From Desmospora profundinema (GTDB lineage Bacteria; Bacillota; Bacilli; Thermoactinomycetales; DSM-45169), in contig NZ_JAVDQG010000001.1 of assembly GCF_031454155.1 (NCBI RefSeq), forward strand, positions 248,001-312,000: a stretch of 64,000 nucleotides of DNA, read 5' to 3'. Below are positions 43,537 through 51,749 of the stretch, piece by piece. Both the position numbers and the translations under genes were made by a program. The notes under the pieces are model-generated. The model saw only the letters and a program-made list of their open reading frames with translations, had not been told where the DNA came from and did not search any database. Within the stretch, counting starts at the first letter, position 1. Every line of letters starts with the position of its first letter.

Positions 43537-43564
43537 ACCAAGTGACTCACACTTGGTTTTTCTT
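43537..43564 (+). terminator. Rho-independent terminator after hfq
   Basis: ACCAAGTG/CACTTGGT stem, loop ACTCA, then TTTTCTT. Confidence 0.92.
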
Positions 43565-43631
43565 GTGATCTTCACCAACGACTGGGCGCTTGCGTATATA
43601 TAGGGCAGCCAATGTAAATGAGGTGACTTCG

Positions 43632-44591
43632 ATGGCGACCCGTGTGATCACGCAAGAAACCCGGCGGATCCAAGTGGTGCTGGACCATGCAAAAGAGTCG
43701 GCGGCGGGATCTGCGTCTGCCGTGGAGCGAGCGGAAGGGTGGATGGAGAATGAGCATCTTCCACTGAAGCGCTGCATCGATGAATTGGATCGGTTGGTGG
43801 GATTAAAAACCATAAAATCATTCATCCAAGAAGTGTACGCGTGGCTGACGGTGGGACGCCGTCGGGTGGCGGCGGGGTTGACGTCGGAAAATCAGGTTCT
43901 CCATATGATCTTCGAAGGCAATCCGGGTACGGGAAAAACGACGGTTGCCCGAATCATGGGGCGCTTGTTCCATGAAATGGGAGTGCTCTCTCAAGGGCAC
44001 TTGGTGGAAGTGGAACGGGCGGACCTGGTGGGGGAATACATCGGTCACACCGCTCAAAAGACAAGAGAGCACGTGAAGCGGGCTATAGGCGGTATTCTAT
44101 TTATCGACGAGGCTTATGCGTTGTCACGAGGTGGAGAGAAAGACTTCGGCAAGGAAGCGATTGATACCTTGGTGAAGTCGATGGAAGACCATAAAAATGA
44201 ATTTGTGTTGATCCTGGCCGGATACCCTCGGGAGATGGATCGATTTATCCGATCCAATCCTGGTTTGCCGTCCCGGTTTCCCATCCGCCTTTGCTTTCCT
44301 GACTTTTCGTTGGAGGAATTGATGAAGATTGCCGACGGAATGGTGAAGGAACGGGAGTATCGCTTTTCCGGACCCGCCCGCGAAAAACTGCGCAAGCATT
44401 TGTCCCAGATGTGCCAGTTTCCCGGTGATGCGTTCGGAAACGCCCGTCATGTACGCAATGTAGTGGAACAAGCGATTCGTCTGCAAGCGGTCCGTTTGTT
44501 AAAGAACCGTTATGTCTCCCGGGATGACTTGATGACCCTGCAATCAGACGATCTCGTATTTCGGGAGTGGAGGAAGGGGTCTTTGCATTAA
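43632..44591 (+). CDS. spoVK: Stage V sporulation protein K, AAA ATPase
   Basis: 319 residues, CbbX/SpoVK-type AAA+ protein. Walker A EGNPGTGKTTVAR (near residue 98), Walker B ILFIDEAY (about 157) and a sensor region (SNPGLPSRF) are visible. In Bacillus it is made in the mother cell under sigma-E and is needed for spore maturation. ATG 43632 follows GAGGTG; an upstream in-frame start at 43590 has no ribosome site. hflX and ynbB follow, as in Bacillus. Confidence 0.93.
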   Translation: MATRVITQETRRIQVVLDHAKESAAGSASAVERAEGWMENEHLPLKRCIDELDRLVGLKTIKSFIQEVYAWLTVGRRRVAAGLTSENQVLHMIFEGNPGTGKTTVARIMGRLFHEMGVLSQGHLVEVERADLVGEYIGHTAQKTREHVKRAIGGILFIDEAYALSRGGEKDFGKEAIDTLVKSMEDHKNEFVLILAGYPREMDRFIRSNPGLPSRFPIRLCFPDFSLEELMKIADGMVKEREYRFSGPAREKLRKHLSQMCQFPGDAFGNARHVRNVVEQAIRLQAVRLLKNRYVSRDDLMTLQSDDLVFREWRKGSLH

Positions 44592-44596
44592 CGTAA

Positions 44597-44627
44597 ACCG
44601 GCCTGCCGTTTCCATCGGCAGGCCGGT
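44597..44627. promoter_or_regulatory. Inverted repeat overlapping the hflX promoter
   Basis: Perfect 11-bp arms ACCGGCCTGCC/GGCAGGCCGGT around a 9-nt loop. There is no T tract. The putative -35 box lies in the loop and the -10 follows 5 bp after the arm, so it could act as operator or as a factor-assisted terminator for spoVK. Confidence 0.5.
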
Positions 44628-44638
44628 CGCGTTATAAT
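44609..44638 (+). promoter_or_regulatory. Sigma-A promoter of hflX
   Basis: TTTCCA (44609-44614), 18-bp spacer, TATAAT (44633-44638). Transcription would begin about 30 bp before the tandem leader elements. Confidence 0.65.
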
Positions 44639-44676
44639 GGAACCACAAGTGGATGGTTTCTGAATCCGAGGGAAGA

Positions 44677-44832
44677 TGCCCTTTTCAAGGACGACAATTT
44701 TAAGGGGCTTTCGCCCAAAGGAGGAGGGTGCCCTTTTCAAGGACGACAATTTTAAGGGGCTTTCGCCCAAAGGAGGAGGGTGCCCTTTTCAAGGACGACA
44801 ATTTTAGGAGGGGCTTCGCCCCAAAGGGAGAG
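44677..44832 (+). repeat. Three tandem leader elements before hflX
   Basis: Copies start at 44677, 44729 and 44781, a period of 52 bp; copies 1 and 2 are identical over their full length. Each has CCCTT, the loop CAAGGACGACAATTTT, AAGGGG, then a GGGC/GCCC mini-hairpin and a Shine-Dalgarno-like AAAGGAGG (copy 3: GGGGC/GCCCC and AAAGGGAGAGG). Only the third is placed to serve hflX; the first two SD-like stretches precede no gene. Confidence 0.9.
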
Positions 44833-44837
44833 GATGA

Positions 44838-46118
44838 ATGACGATCGACGAGCAGTTTGAACGCGCGATTTTGGTTGGTTGCGGGACGAAGTCGGGAACG
44901 TCATCGGAACAGCTGCATACATCATTGGAGGAACTGGCCCGATTGGCGGATACCGCCCGGGCACAAGAAGTGGCACGGGTGGTCCAGCTTCGGGAACGAT
45001 TGGATTCCGCCTGGCTGATCGGCCGCGGCAAGGCGGAGGAGCTTGTCCGCATGGTGGAGGAAAAAGAAGCGGACCTCGTTTTGTTTGACCAGGAACTTTC
45101 CCCGAGCCAACTGGCCCATTTGGAGGATTTGCTTCCCTGCAAGGTATTGGATCGGACTCAGCTCATCCTGGATATCTTTGCGATGCGGGCCCGAACCAAG
45201 GAAGGGGTGCTCCAGGTGGAATTGGCCCAAATGGAATACCTTCTGCCCCGCTTGACCGGTAGGGGAAAAGAGCTTTCCCGATTGGGCGGGGGGATTGGAA
45301 CCCGTGGTCCCGGAGAAAAGAAGCTGGAAACGGATCGGCGTCATATTCGCCGCCGGATCCGCGACCTGAAGGCGGAACTGGACCGGGTGCGTCAGCATCG
45401 ACAGCTTCACCAGGCGCGGCGTCGAAAAATGAATGTGGTGCAGGTGGCCTTGGTCGGATATACCAACGCCGGTAAATCCACATTGTTAAACCGGCTGACC
45501 GGAGCGGATGTGCTTACGGAAGACCGTTTATTTGCTACCTTGGATCCGACCTCCCGCTTTTGCAGGCTGCCATCCGGAGAGGATGTTCTGCTGACGGATA
45601 CCGTGGGGTTTATCCGACATCTTCCTCACCATTTGGTGGCGGCGTTCCGTTCCACATTGGAACAGGTTCGGGAAGCGGATCTGCTCTTGCATGTAGTGGA
45701 CAAGAGTCATCCGGAAGCGCCGGAGCAGATCCGGGCGGTGGAGGAGGTTTTGGTCAAGCTGGATGCTTCGCATATTCCGGTGTTGACGGTATTGAACAAA
45801 GCAGATCGGTCCAAGGGAGAACTTTTGACAGCGGACGGGGAGTCCATCGAGATTTCCGCTTTCCGCGACAGCGATCTGGAACGGCTGAAACAGACGGTGG
45901 ATCGGTTGCTGGTTCAGGTGCAGGTGCGTGGTTCCGCCGAAATTCCGGTTTCTCGGGGAGAGCTGATTTCCCGTCTGTATCAACTGGCGGATGTGACACA
46001 CTCCGAGGTGGACGGCTTGATGATGAAGGTGAACTTTCATCTTCCGCGGCGCCGGTATGAACAGATGTCTGCGGAACTGAAAGAGTATATGCGTGATGTG
46101 GTCCGGCTGAAACCTTAA
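44838..46118 (+). CDS. hflX: GTPase HflX
   Basis: 426 residues. An N-terminal ribosome-binding domain and coiled coil, G1 motif VGYTNAGKSTLLNRL (about 208-222), DTVGFIRHLP (G3, about 255) and NKAD (G4, about 319). HflX dissociates stalled or idle 70S ribosomes under heat and other stress. The ATG at 44838 follows the third leader element. It precedes ynbB by 21 bp. Confidence 0.96.
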   Translation: MTIDEQFERAILVGCGTKSGTSSEQLHTSLEELARLADTARAQEVARVVQLRERLDSAWLIGRGKAEELVRMVEEKEADLVLFDQELSPSQLAHLEDLLPCKVLDRTQLILDIFAMRARTKEGVLQVELAQMEYLLPRLTGRGKELSRLGGGIGTRGPGEKKLETDRRHIRRRIRDLKAELDRVRQHRQLHQARRRKMNVVQVALVGYTNAGKSTLLNRLTGADVLTEDRLFATLDPTSRFCRLPSGEDVLLTDTVGFIRHLPHHLVAAFRSTLEQVREADLLLHVVDKSHPEAPEQIRAVEEVLVKLDASHIPVLTVLNKADRSKGELLTADGESIEISAFRDSDLERLKQTVDRLLVQVQVRGSAEIPVSRGELISRLYQLADVTHSEVDGLMMKVNFHLPRRRYEQMSAELKEYMRDVVRLKP

Positions 46119-46139
46119 CTTGACAGAGGATATGATGGG

Positions 46140-47432
46140 ATGATGTATCAATACTTTCAACATGAACAAGAGCTGCGACACTGGTCAGAGCGGGCGGAGG
46201 CACGGATTGCTCCCCAGATTCAAGCGATCGGGGAGCGGGTGGATCGCCATCAGTGGCGGCTGTTGCGTGCTTATCGCGATGCAGGGGTGGATGAAGGGCA
46301 TCTGGCTGCTTCCACCGGTTACGGTTACGATGATCGGGGCCGGGAGGCGCTGGAAAGGATTGTTGCCCGGATGTTCGGGACGGAAGCGGCTTTGTTTCGC
46401 CCTCACATCGTGTCCGGAACCCATGCGATTGCAGCGGCATTGTTCGGAGTGTTGCGCCCCGGCGACCGACTCCTATACCTGACAGGAGAGCCGTATGACA
46501 CCCTGCAGCCGGTGATCGGGCGTGAAGCCGATGGTAGCGGCTCCCTGGCTGACCTAGGGATTTCGTATCAAGCGATCCCGCTTACTCCGGCGGGCGGAAT
46601 TGATTGGACGGCTTTTGCGGAAGCGGCTGGTTCGGATATCCGATGTGTCGCGATCCAGCGTTCTCGGGGATACGCGGAACGGGCCTCTTTTTCTGTCGCA
46701 GCCATCGGTGAAATGGTGAGGCGGGTCCGGGAACGGTGTCCCGATGCGGTGATCTTTGTTGACAATTGTTACGGCGAGTTTGTGGAAGATGAGGAACCCA
46801 CCCATGTGGGTGCTGATTTGATGGCCGGCTCCCTAATCAAAAACCCCGGTGGCGGCCTTGCCAAATCCGGGGGATACCTCGCAGGCCGTCGTCAATGGGT
46901 GGAACGCGCTGCCGCGCGTCTGGTTGCACCGGGTATTCTGGCGGAGGGCGGAGCCACCCACGGCTATTTGCGTGATTATTTTCAAGGCTTTTTTTTGGCC
47001 CCTCATGTGGTGGGAGAAGCGCTCAAGGGAGCGGTATTTACCGCAGCAGTCCTGGAAGAAGCCGGATTTCTCTCCACGCCGCGTTGGGACGATCCCCGTA
47101 CGGATATCATCCAATTGATCCGTCTGGAGAGACCCGAGCTGCTGGTGGCCTTTTGTCAGGGTATCCAGGAGGCATCTCCGGTGGACGGCCATGTGGTTCC
47201 GGAAGCATCGAAAATGCCGGGTTACGCCGACCCGGTGATTATGGCTGCAGGCACATTCGTGCAGGGGGCCAGTATCGAGCTGTCTGCAGACGGGCCGCTG
47301 CGTCCGCCCTATCACGCTTATATGCAGGGAGGGCTGACCTTTTCCCATGTGAAGATCGGTGTTCTGACCGCTTTGGACCGCATGTTGACCCATTCTTCTC
47401 TGTTTCCTCGACATCCGAATGAAAGCAGGTGA
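46140..47432 (+). CDS. ynbB: PLP-dependent methionine gamma-lyase family protein (YnbB)
   Basis: 430 residues, matching Bacillus YnbB in length and in position between hflX and glnR. The PLP-attachment region is NPGGGLAKSGGYLAG (near residue 238), and VSGTHAIAAAL (about 90) fits the cofactor pocket. The family is often annotated as aluminium resistance protein or C-S lyase; the reaction is not established. An ATG at 46143 is an equal alternative start. Confidence 0.88.
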   Translation: MMYQYFQHEQELRHWSERAEARIAPQIQAIGERVDRHQWRLLRAYRDAGVDEGHLAASTGYGYDDRGREALERIVARMFGTEAALFRPHIVSGTHAIAAALFGVLRPGDRLLYLTGEPYDTLQPVIGREADGSGSLADLGISYQAIPLTPAGGIDWTAFAEAAGSDIRCVAIQRSRGYAERASFSVAAIGEMVRRVRERCPDAVIFVDNCYGEFVEDEEPTHVGADLMAGSLIKNPGGGLAKSGGYLAGRRQWVERAAARLVAPGILAEGGATHGYLRDYFQGFFLAPHVVGEALKGAVFTAAVLEEAGFLSTPRWDDPRTDIIQLIRLERPELLVAFCQGIQEASPVDGHVVPEASKMPGYADPVIMAAGTFVQGASIELSADGPLRPPYHAYMQGGLTFSHVKIGVLTALDRMLTHSSLFPRHPNESR

Positions 47433-47441
47433 TCCGTTTCA

Positions 47442-47936
47442 GTGGAACTATTATGGTGGCTGTTGATCGTTCTTTGTTTCATGATCGGTTTTGCCGGTTT
47501 GTTTGTTCCCGTTGTACCCGATACGCCCATGCTGTTGGCCGGATTCGGCATCGCTCATTTCTTTGTGGATCCTGAAGCTCTTCCCCTCTCGTTTTGGGTG
47601 GCGGCGGGCTTGATCACGTTGGCATCCATGGCGGTCGATTATATTGCCGGCGGAATTGCCGCTAAAACATCCGGAGGCACCAATGTGTCGGTCCTCGCTT
47701 CCGTGTTGGGTGCGATCGGATTTACGATTTTGTTGGCTCCTTTTGGATTGGGCTTGGTCGGTCTTCTCTTCGGTCCGATGCTGGCGGTTGTTTTGGTGGA
47801 GTTGATCCAGGGAAAATCGGCGGAACAAGCGCTGAAGGTGGGATTCGCCACGCTGGTCGGCTTCCTGGGCGGTATTTTTGTCAAAGGGCTGCTGATGGCG
47901 GGCTTGATCATCTGGTTTATGATCCTTATGATCTGA
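47442..47936 (+). CDS. DUF456 membrane protein
   Basis: 164 residues, nearly all hydrophobic, with about four to five membrane helices and glycine-rich packing motifs (FGLGLVGLLFGPMLAVVLVE). It fits DUF456, whose function is unknown. The GTG at 47442 is 10 nt after the ynbB stop, so the two are probably cotranscribed. No terminator hairpin is evident before the glnR promoter. Confidence 0.82.
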   Translation: MELLWWLLIVLCFMIGFAGLFVPVVPDTPMLLAGFGIAHFFVDPEALPLSFWVAAGLITLASMAVDYIAGGIAAKTSGGTNVSVLASVLGAIGFTILLAPFGLGLVGLLFGPMLAVVLVELIQGKSAEQALKVGFATLVGFLGGIFVKGLLMAGLIIWFMILMI

Positions 47937-48017
47937 AACCCGTGGCATCATCAACCGGAAAGCATCCGTTGGTTGAGTGTTTTCCGGCATATAGGGAAAG
48001 CTACAGGCATCATTTAC

Positions 48018-48034
48018 TGTTAAATTTCTTTACA
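48018..48034. promoter_or_regulatory. GlnR/TnrA box upstream of glnRA
   Basis: TGTTA-AATTTCT-TTACA fits TGTNA-N7-TNACA exactly and ends 4 bp before the -35 box. A further half-site (TGACA) lies in the promoter spacer. Confidence 0.9.
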
Positions 48035-48038
48035 CGGG

Positions 48039-48067
48039 TTGACAATGAAAACTGACATGAATACAAT
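48039..48067 (+). promoter_or_regulatory. Sigma-A promoter of glnRA
   Basis: TTGACA (48039-48044), 17-bp spacer, TACAAT (48062-48067). Confidence 0.95.
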
Positions 48068-48097
48068 AAAAGAAACCGAAGGGAGGAGGCACTGCCC

Positions 48098-48502
48098 ATG
48101 CGCGATGAAATCCGTCGAAACATGCCTCTTTTTTCCATAGGTATCGTTACCAAACTGACGGAACTCACTCCCAGGCAGGTGCGCTATTACGAGCAACAGG
48201 AATTGATCAAACCGTCTCGTACCAGCGGGAATCAGCGACTGTTCTCCTTTAATGATGTGGACCGCCTGCTTCATATCAAATCGTTGATGGAAAAGGGCAT
48301 CAACATTGCCGGAGTAAAAGAAATGTTGAGCGGCAAAAAAGCCGAGTCGGAAGCGCAAGCGGCTGCAACGGCTCCGGCTCAAAAACCGGATATGTCGGAT
48401 GCGGAGCTGCGGAAGCTTTTAAAACGGCAATTGACGGAGTTGACTGCCCGGCCCAACCAGAATCATTTGATCCGGGGCGAATTGTCCCGTTTCTTCCATT
48501 AA
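48098..48502 (+). CDS. glnR: Nitrogen-responsive repressor GlnR
   Basis: 134 residues, MerR-type. The winged helix contains MPLFSIGIV, RQVRYYE and NQRLFSFNDVDRLL; the C-terminal tail ends in SRFFH, as in Bacillus GlnR, where the tail senses feedback-inhibited glutamine synthetase. The ATG follows GGGAGGAGG. It autoregulates glnRA through the box at 48018, and a matching box lies before the ammonium transporter gene at 56 kb. Confidence 0.97.
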   Translation: MRDEIRRNMPLFSIGIVTKLTELTPRQVRYYEQQELIKPSRTSGNQRLFSFNDVDRLLHIKSLMEKGINIAGVKEMLSGKKAESEAQAAATAPAQKPDMSDAELRKLLKRQLTELTARPNQNHLIRGELSRFFH

Positions 48503-48539
48503 TTAATACCACCACCACTCTGAAGGGAGACGAAAACGC

Positions 48540-49877
48540 ATGCCCAAAGGTTTGACCAAAGAAAACATCCTGCAATCAGTCAAGGAAAACAACGTGCAAT
48601 ACATCCGCCTGCAATTTACGGATCTCCTGGGAACGATTAAAAACGTGGAGATTCCGACCAGCCAGCTGGAGAAAGCACTGGACAACAAGATGATGTTTGA
48701 CGGATCCTCCATTGAAGGGTTCGTCCGGATCGAAGAATCCGACATGTATCTATATCCTGATCTGGATACATGGGTGATCTACCCCTGGGGAGGCGGGGAA
48801 GGCAAAGTAGCCGGTTTGGTGTGCGACGTGTACAATCCGGACGGCACTCCTTTTGAAGGAGACCCTCGCGGGATCCTGAAGAAGGTGTTGAAAGAAGCCG
48901 AAGAATTGGGCTTCAACGCATTCAACGTCGGTCCTGAGCCGGAATTCTTCCTGTTCAAGTCCGATGAAAAAGGGGAAGCAACCCTGGACCTGAACGATAA
49001 AGGCGGATACTTCGACCTCGCTCCCTTGGATCTGGGTGAGAACTGCCGCCGGGATATTGTGGTCACTCTGGATCAAATGGGTTTTGAAGTGGAGGCTTCC
49101 CACCACGAAGTGGCTCCGGGACAGCATGAAATCGACTTTAAATACGCCAACGCCGTGACCGCTGCCGACAACATTCAGATCTTCAAGCTGGTGGTGAAAA
49201 ACATCGCACGCCGCTACGGCCTGCATGCCACCTTTATGCCGAAGCCGCTGTTCGGTGTGAACGGTTCCGGAATGCATACGCACCAATCCTTGTTCCGGGG
49301 AGGAGAGAACTCCTTCTTTGATGAGTCCGACGAGCTGGGTCTCTCCACAACGGCACGTCAGTACCTGGCCGGTATCTTGAAACATGCTAAAGCGTTTACT
49401 GCCATCACCAACCCGCTGGTTAACTCCTACAAGCGTCTGGTGCCTGGCTTCGAAGCCCCCTGTTATGTGGCATGGTCTCCTAAAAACCGTAGTCCGCTGG
49501 TTCGGGTTCCGGCATCACGCGGCTTGTCCACCCGGATTGAGGTTCGCAGTCCCGACCCGTCCGCCAACCCTTACCTGGCTCTGGCCGTTATGCTGAAAGC
49601 CGGTTTGGACGGCATCAAAAACAAGCTGGAAGTGCCGAAGGAAACCGATCGTAACATTTATATCATGGATGAAAGAGAACTCGAGGAAGCAGGAATCGAT
49701 AGCCTGCCGGGCAACTTGAAGGAAGCGCTGGAGGAATTGAGAAAGAATGCGGTAATCCGCGAAGCGTTGGGTGAACACGCTTTTGCCCACTTCATCGAAG
49801 CCAAGGAAATCGAGTGGGATATGTTCCGCACCCAAGTGCACCCCTGGGAACGGGAGCAATACATTTCCTTATACTAA
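48540..49877 (+). CDS. glnA: Glutamine synthetase, type I-alpha
   Basis: 445 residues. [14 protein letters not shown] and [14 protein letters not shown] (N-terminal), [22 protein letters not shown] (metal ligands), [11 protein letters not shown] and [24 protein letters not shown] are canonical. It makes glutamine from glutamate, ammonia and ATP, and its feedback-inhibited form signals nitrogen excess to GlnR. There is no adenylylation-loop tyrosine context as in I-beta enzymes. It is followed by a strong terminator. Confidence 0.99.
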   Translation: MPKGLTKENILQSVKENNVQYIRLQFTDLLGTIKNVEIPTSQLEKALDNKMMFDGSSIEGFVRIEESDMYLYPDLDTWVIYPWGGGEGKVAGLVCDVYNPDGTPFEGDPRGILKKVLKEAEELGFNAFNVGPEPEFFLFKSDEKGEATLDLNDKGGYFDLAPLDLGENCRRDIVVTLDQMGFEVEASHHEVAPGQHEIDFKYANAVTAADNIQIFKLVVKNIARRYGLHATFMPKPLFGVNGSGMHTHQSLFRGGENSFFDESDELGLSTTARQYLAGILKHAKAFTAITNPLVNSYKRLVPGFEAPCYVAWSPKNRSPLVRVPASRGLSTRIEVRSPDPSANPYLALAVMLKAGLDGIKNKLEVPKETDRNIYIMDERELEEAGIDSLPGNLKEALEELRKNAVIREALGEHAFAHFIEAKEIEWDMFRTQVHPWEREQYISLY

Positions 49878-49888
49878 ACCCATCGAAA

Positions 49889-49922
49889 AAAACCCTCCTC
49901 ATCATAAATGGGGAGGGTTTTT
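49889..49922 (+). terminator. Rho-independent terminator after glnA
   Basis: AACCCTCC/GGAGGGTT stem followed by TTTTT. The remaining spacer to 50150 shows no gene. Confidence 0.92.
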
Positions 49923-50151
49923 CTGTTGTAAATATGGAGCTTTATTCGCTTTGTATGTTTTGCGAACATTCATCCTCCCATTTCCGGTACGGACCACATC
50001 TCCCGTGGGTTTCGTTCGTAAATCCCCTGTTCCCGGAACAGGATGTGATGAACCACCATTTCTCGTCGCAAAGTTGCAGTGTCTTCATGAAACTGGGCTA
50101 AAATCTGATTCACTTCAAGGATTTGTATAAGAAGTTTTTAATACCCAATTG

Positions 50152-50173
50152 TAAACAAGTTTGCATCACAAAC
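50152..50173. repeat. TAAAC-NN-GTTTG repeat, copy 1
   Basis: TAAACAAGTTTGCATC followed by ACAAAC. The same 22-nt pattern recurs at 59610-59631 and 63036-63057. Confidence 0.5.
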
Positions 50174-50182
50174 AAAATGAAC

Positions 50183-50213
50183 AAAAAAGCCTTATCCGTC
50201 AAAGAATAAGGCT
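50183..50213 (-). terminator. Terminator of the CapA-like gene
   Basis: AGCCTTAT/ATAAGGCT stem; on the reverse strand it is followed by TTTTTT. Confidence 0.88.
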
Positions 50214-50256
50214 GGAAAATCAACAAGAGGCCGCCTGAAGGAGGCAGCCGATGAAG

Positions 50257-51441
50257 CTATTTTCGTTTGGAGGGATGTTCGCTTTCCAAGGGTTTCGGAG
50301 AATGAACAGGGATGGTATCCCACTGAGTCATATGACGGGTTGTCCGCTCCCTGGAGGATTGCCACGCCTCGGTTTGTAAAGCGGGGTATTTCATGTCGGG
50401 TTTTTCCTCGGTCAGGGGGAGAACAACAAACCGGCGTTCTCCTTTACTCGGATATTTGTGAACCATGGTCGGGATAAAGGAGGCCCCCTCCAATCGGACC
50501 GGTCCGTCGGGCTTGTCCCGGATCAGATCCAGGTATAAGATCATCCCATCGTTGGTGTGGGGAGCCAATTGGTCGGAAATAAAGTTGCCTAAGGAGTAGA
50601 CGACGAACTTTGCGCCTTCCGGGTGGTCGATTCTCTTCATGGGCTGGAGCACATGAGGATGACTGCCTAAGACGGCGTCAGCGCCATGGTCCAGGATTTG
50701 TTGCACCAGAGCCCGCTGTTCCTGGTTAGGTTCCCGCTGGTATTCCTGACCGAAGTGTAGGAGGACCGTGATCCAATCTGCCCCCTGTTCCCTGCTGTAC
50801 TTAATATCTTTCCGGATTTGTTCCAGGTCGATCACATTGACTAAATAGGGTTGGTCCGCTGGGACAGGCAGGCCATTGGTGCCGTAGGTGTAGGCGGCAA
50901 AGGAGAGGGTGATTCCATTTTTCTCAATGAACACAGGCCCCTGCTCTTCCGGAGAAGGAGCCGAACCGACCGGTTGCAAACCGCTTTTCTTCAATTGATG
51001 GTAGGTGTCCCGTACGCCTTGTGGACCTGCATCCATGGTGTGGTTGTTGGCAGTTGTCATCAGATGAAATCCCGCTTCTCGAAGGGCATCCGCCAACGCA
51101 CCCGGGGAACGGAACAGGGGATAACCGGTGTAGGGTTCACCAGGCAGGGTGGTTTCCAGATTGCCGATGGTGACATCCGCATCTTTTAAAAAGGGAGCCA
51201 CTTCCTGAAAAAAAGGAGTAAAATGATATCCGCCATCCGGTTGTTTCCCTGCGGTAATCTGGGTGTTATGCATCATGATATCTCCCACTGCCGCCACTCG
51301 CACCTGTTGCGGTTTTGGTTTCGACTCCGGTTGATCGGCTGCGGAAGGGGCTTCCGCTTGCAGTGAATTGATTGTATCGACTCCACTGCAAGCGGTGACG
51401 AAGACGCAGATCAGGATGGTACCAATCCATTTTCGTTTCAT
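50257..51441 (-). CDS. CapA-family metallophosphatase lipoprotein (poly-gamma-glutamate synthesis type)
   Basis: 394 residues with a signal peptide and lipobox (VTAC, cysteine near residue 18), then a PGA_cap metallophosphatase domain: AVGDIMMHNTQ, GNLETTL, TTANNHTMD (metal-binding NNH) and GSHPHVLQP. In capsule systems CapA/PgsA helps polymerise or export poly-gamma-glutamate, but isolated members are common and their function is unclear. The ATG at 51441 (reverse strand) is 8 nt after AGGTGG; an upstream GTG at 51453 overlaps the ribosome site. Confidence 0.87.
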   Translation of the reverse strand: MKRKWIGTILICVFVTACSGVDTINSLQAEAPSAADQPESKPKPQQVRVAAVGDIMMHNTQITAGKQPDGGYHFTPFFQEVAPFLKDADVTIGNLETTLPGEPYTGYPLFRSPGALADALREAGFHLMTTANNHTMDAGPQGVRDTYHQLKKSGLQPVGSAPSPEEQGPVFIEKNGITLSFAAYTYGTNGLPVPADQPYLVNVIDLEQIRKDIKYSREQGADWITVLLHFGQEYQREPNQEQRALVQQILDHGADAVLGSHPHVLQPMKRIDHPEGAKFVVYSLGNFISDQLAPHTNDGMILYLDLIRDKPDGPVRLEGASFIPTMVHKYPSKGERRFVVLPLTEEKPDMKYPALQTEAWQSSRERTTRHMTQWDTIPVHSPKPLESEHPSKRK

Positions 51442-51557
51442 GCTTGATTCCACCTGTCGATAGGATGGTTTTCTTTCTCTATATTCTCTACTTCATTATA
51501 GAAAAGTCTTTTCCTTCTTTCTCGGAATCATTCTAAAGTGGAAAAAATGAGGGTTCG

Positions 51558-51586
51558 TTGACCCGTTTTTTTCCCAGGGGTATAAT
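51558..51586 (+). promoter_or_regulatory. Sigma-A promoter of asnS
   Basis: TTGACC (51558-51563), 17-bp spacer, TATAAT (51581-51586). Transcription would start about 51592, just before the leader elements. Confidence 0.92.
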
Positions 51587-51612
51587 GAACAGGTCAAGAA
51601 AACAGATGACAT

Positions 51613-51742
51613 TACCCTTTTCAGGGAGATATTTTAGAGGGCTTCGCCTAAAGAAGAGGTTGCCCTTTTCAAGGACGACAATGGAAAGGGGCTTCGCCCA
51701 AAGAAGAGGTTGCCCTTTTCAAGACGACAATGATAAGAGGGG
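51613..51742 (+). repeat. Three tandem leader elements before asnS
   Basis: Copy 1 (51613-51660) has a degenerate loop. Copy 2 (51661-51710) is canonical: CCCTTT/AAAGGG stem (51663-51668 with 51685-51690), loop with AAGGACGACAAT, then GGGC-TTC-GCCC. Copy 3 (51711-51742) keeps CCCTTTTC and AAGACGACAAT but runs directly into the asnS ribosome site AAGAGGGG. Periods are 48 and 50 bp. Confidence 0.88.
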
Positions 51743-51749
51743 TTGTATC

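Noticed and set aside
44677-44832. Tandem 52-bp repeats as a CRISPR array
   Set aside because: The units are contiguous without unique spacers, end in ribosome-site sequences, and no cas genes are present.
44677-44837. Leader element as a CsrA-binding site (GGA in hairpin loop plus GGA in ribosome site)
   Set aside because: The geometry is suggestive, but the conserved loop extends well beyond GGA and no csrA gene is in the window; kept only as a hypothesis to test.
51558-51749. Longer asnS product starting upstream
   Set aside because: The extra frame covers the -35/-10 promoter and the leader repeats, so it would not be transcribed from its start; GTG 51750 has proper ribosome-site spacing.
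51587-51749. T-box riboswitch before asnS
   Set aside because: No T-box consensus (AGGGUGGNACCGCG) or specifier hairpin is present; the leader consists of the repeat units.
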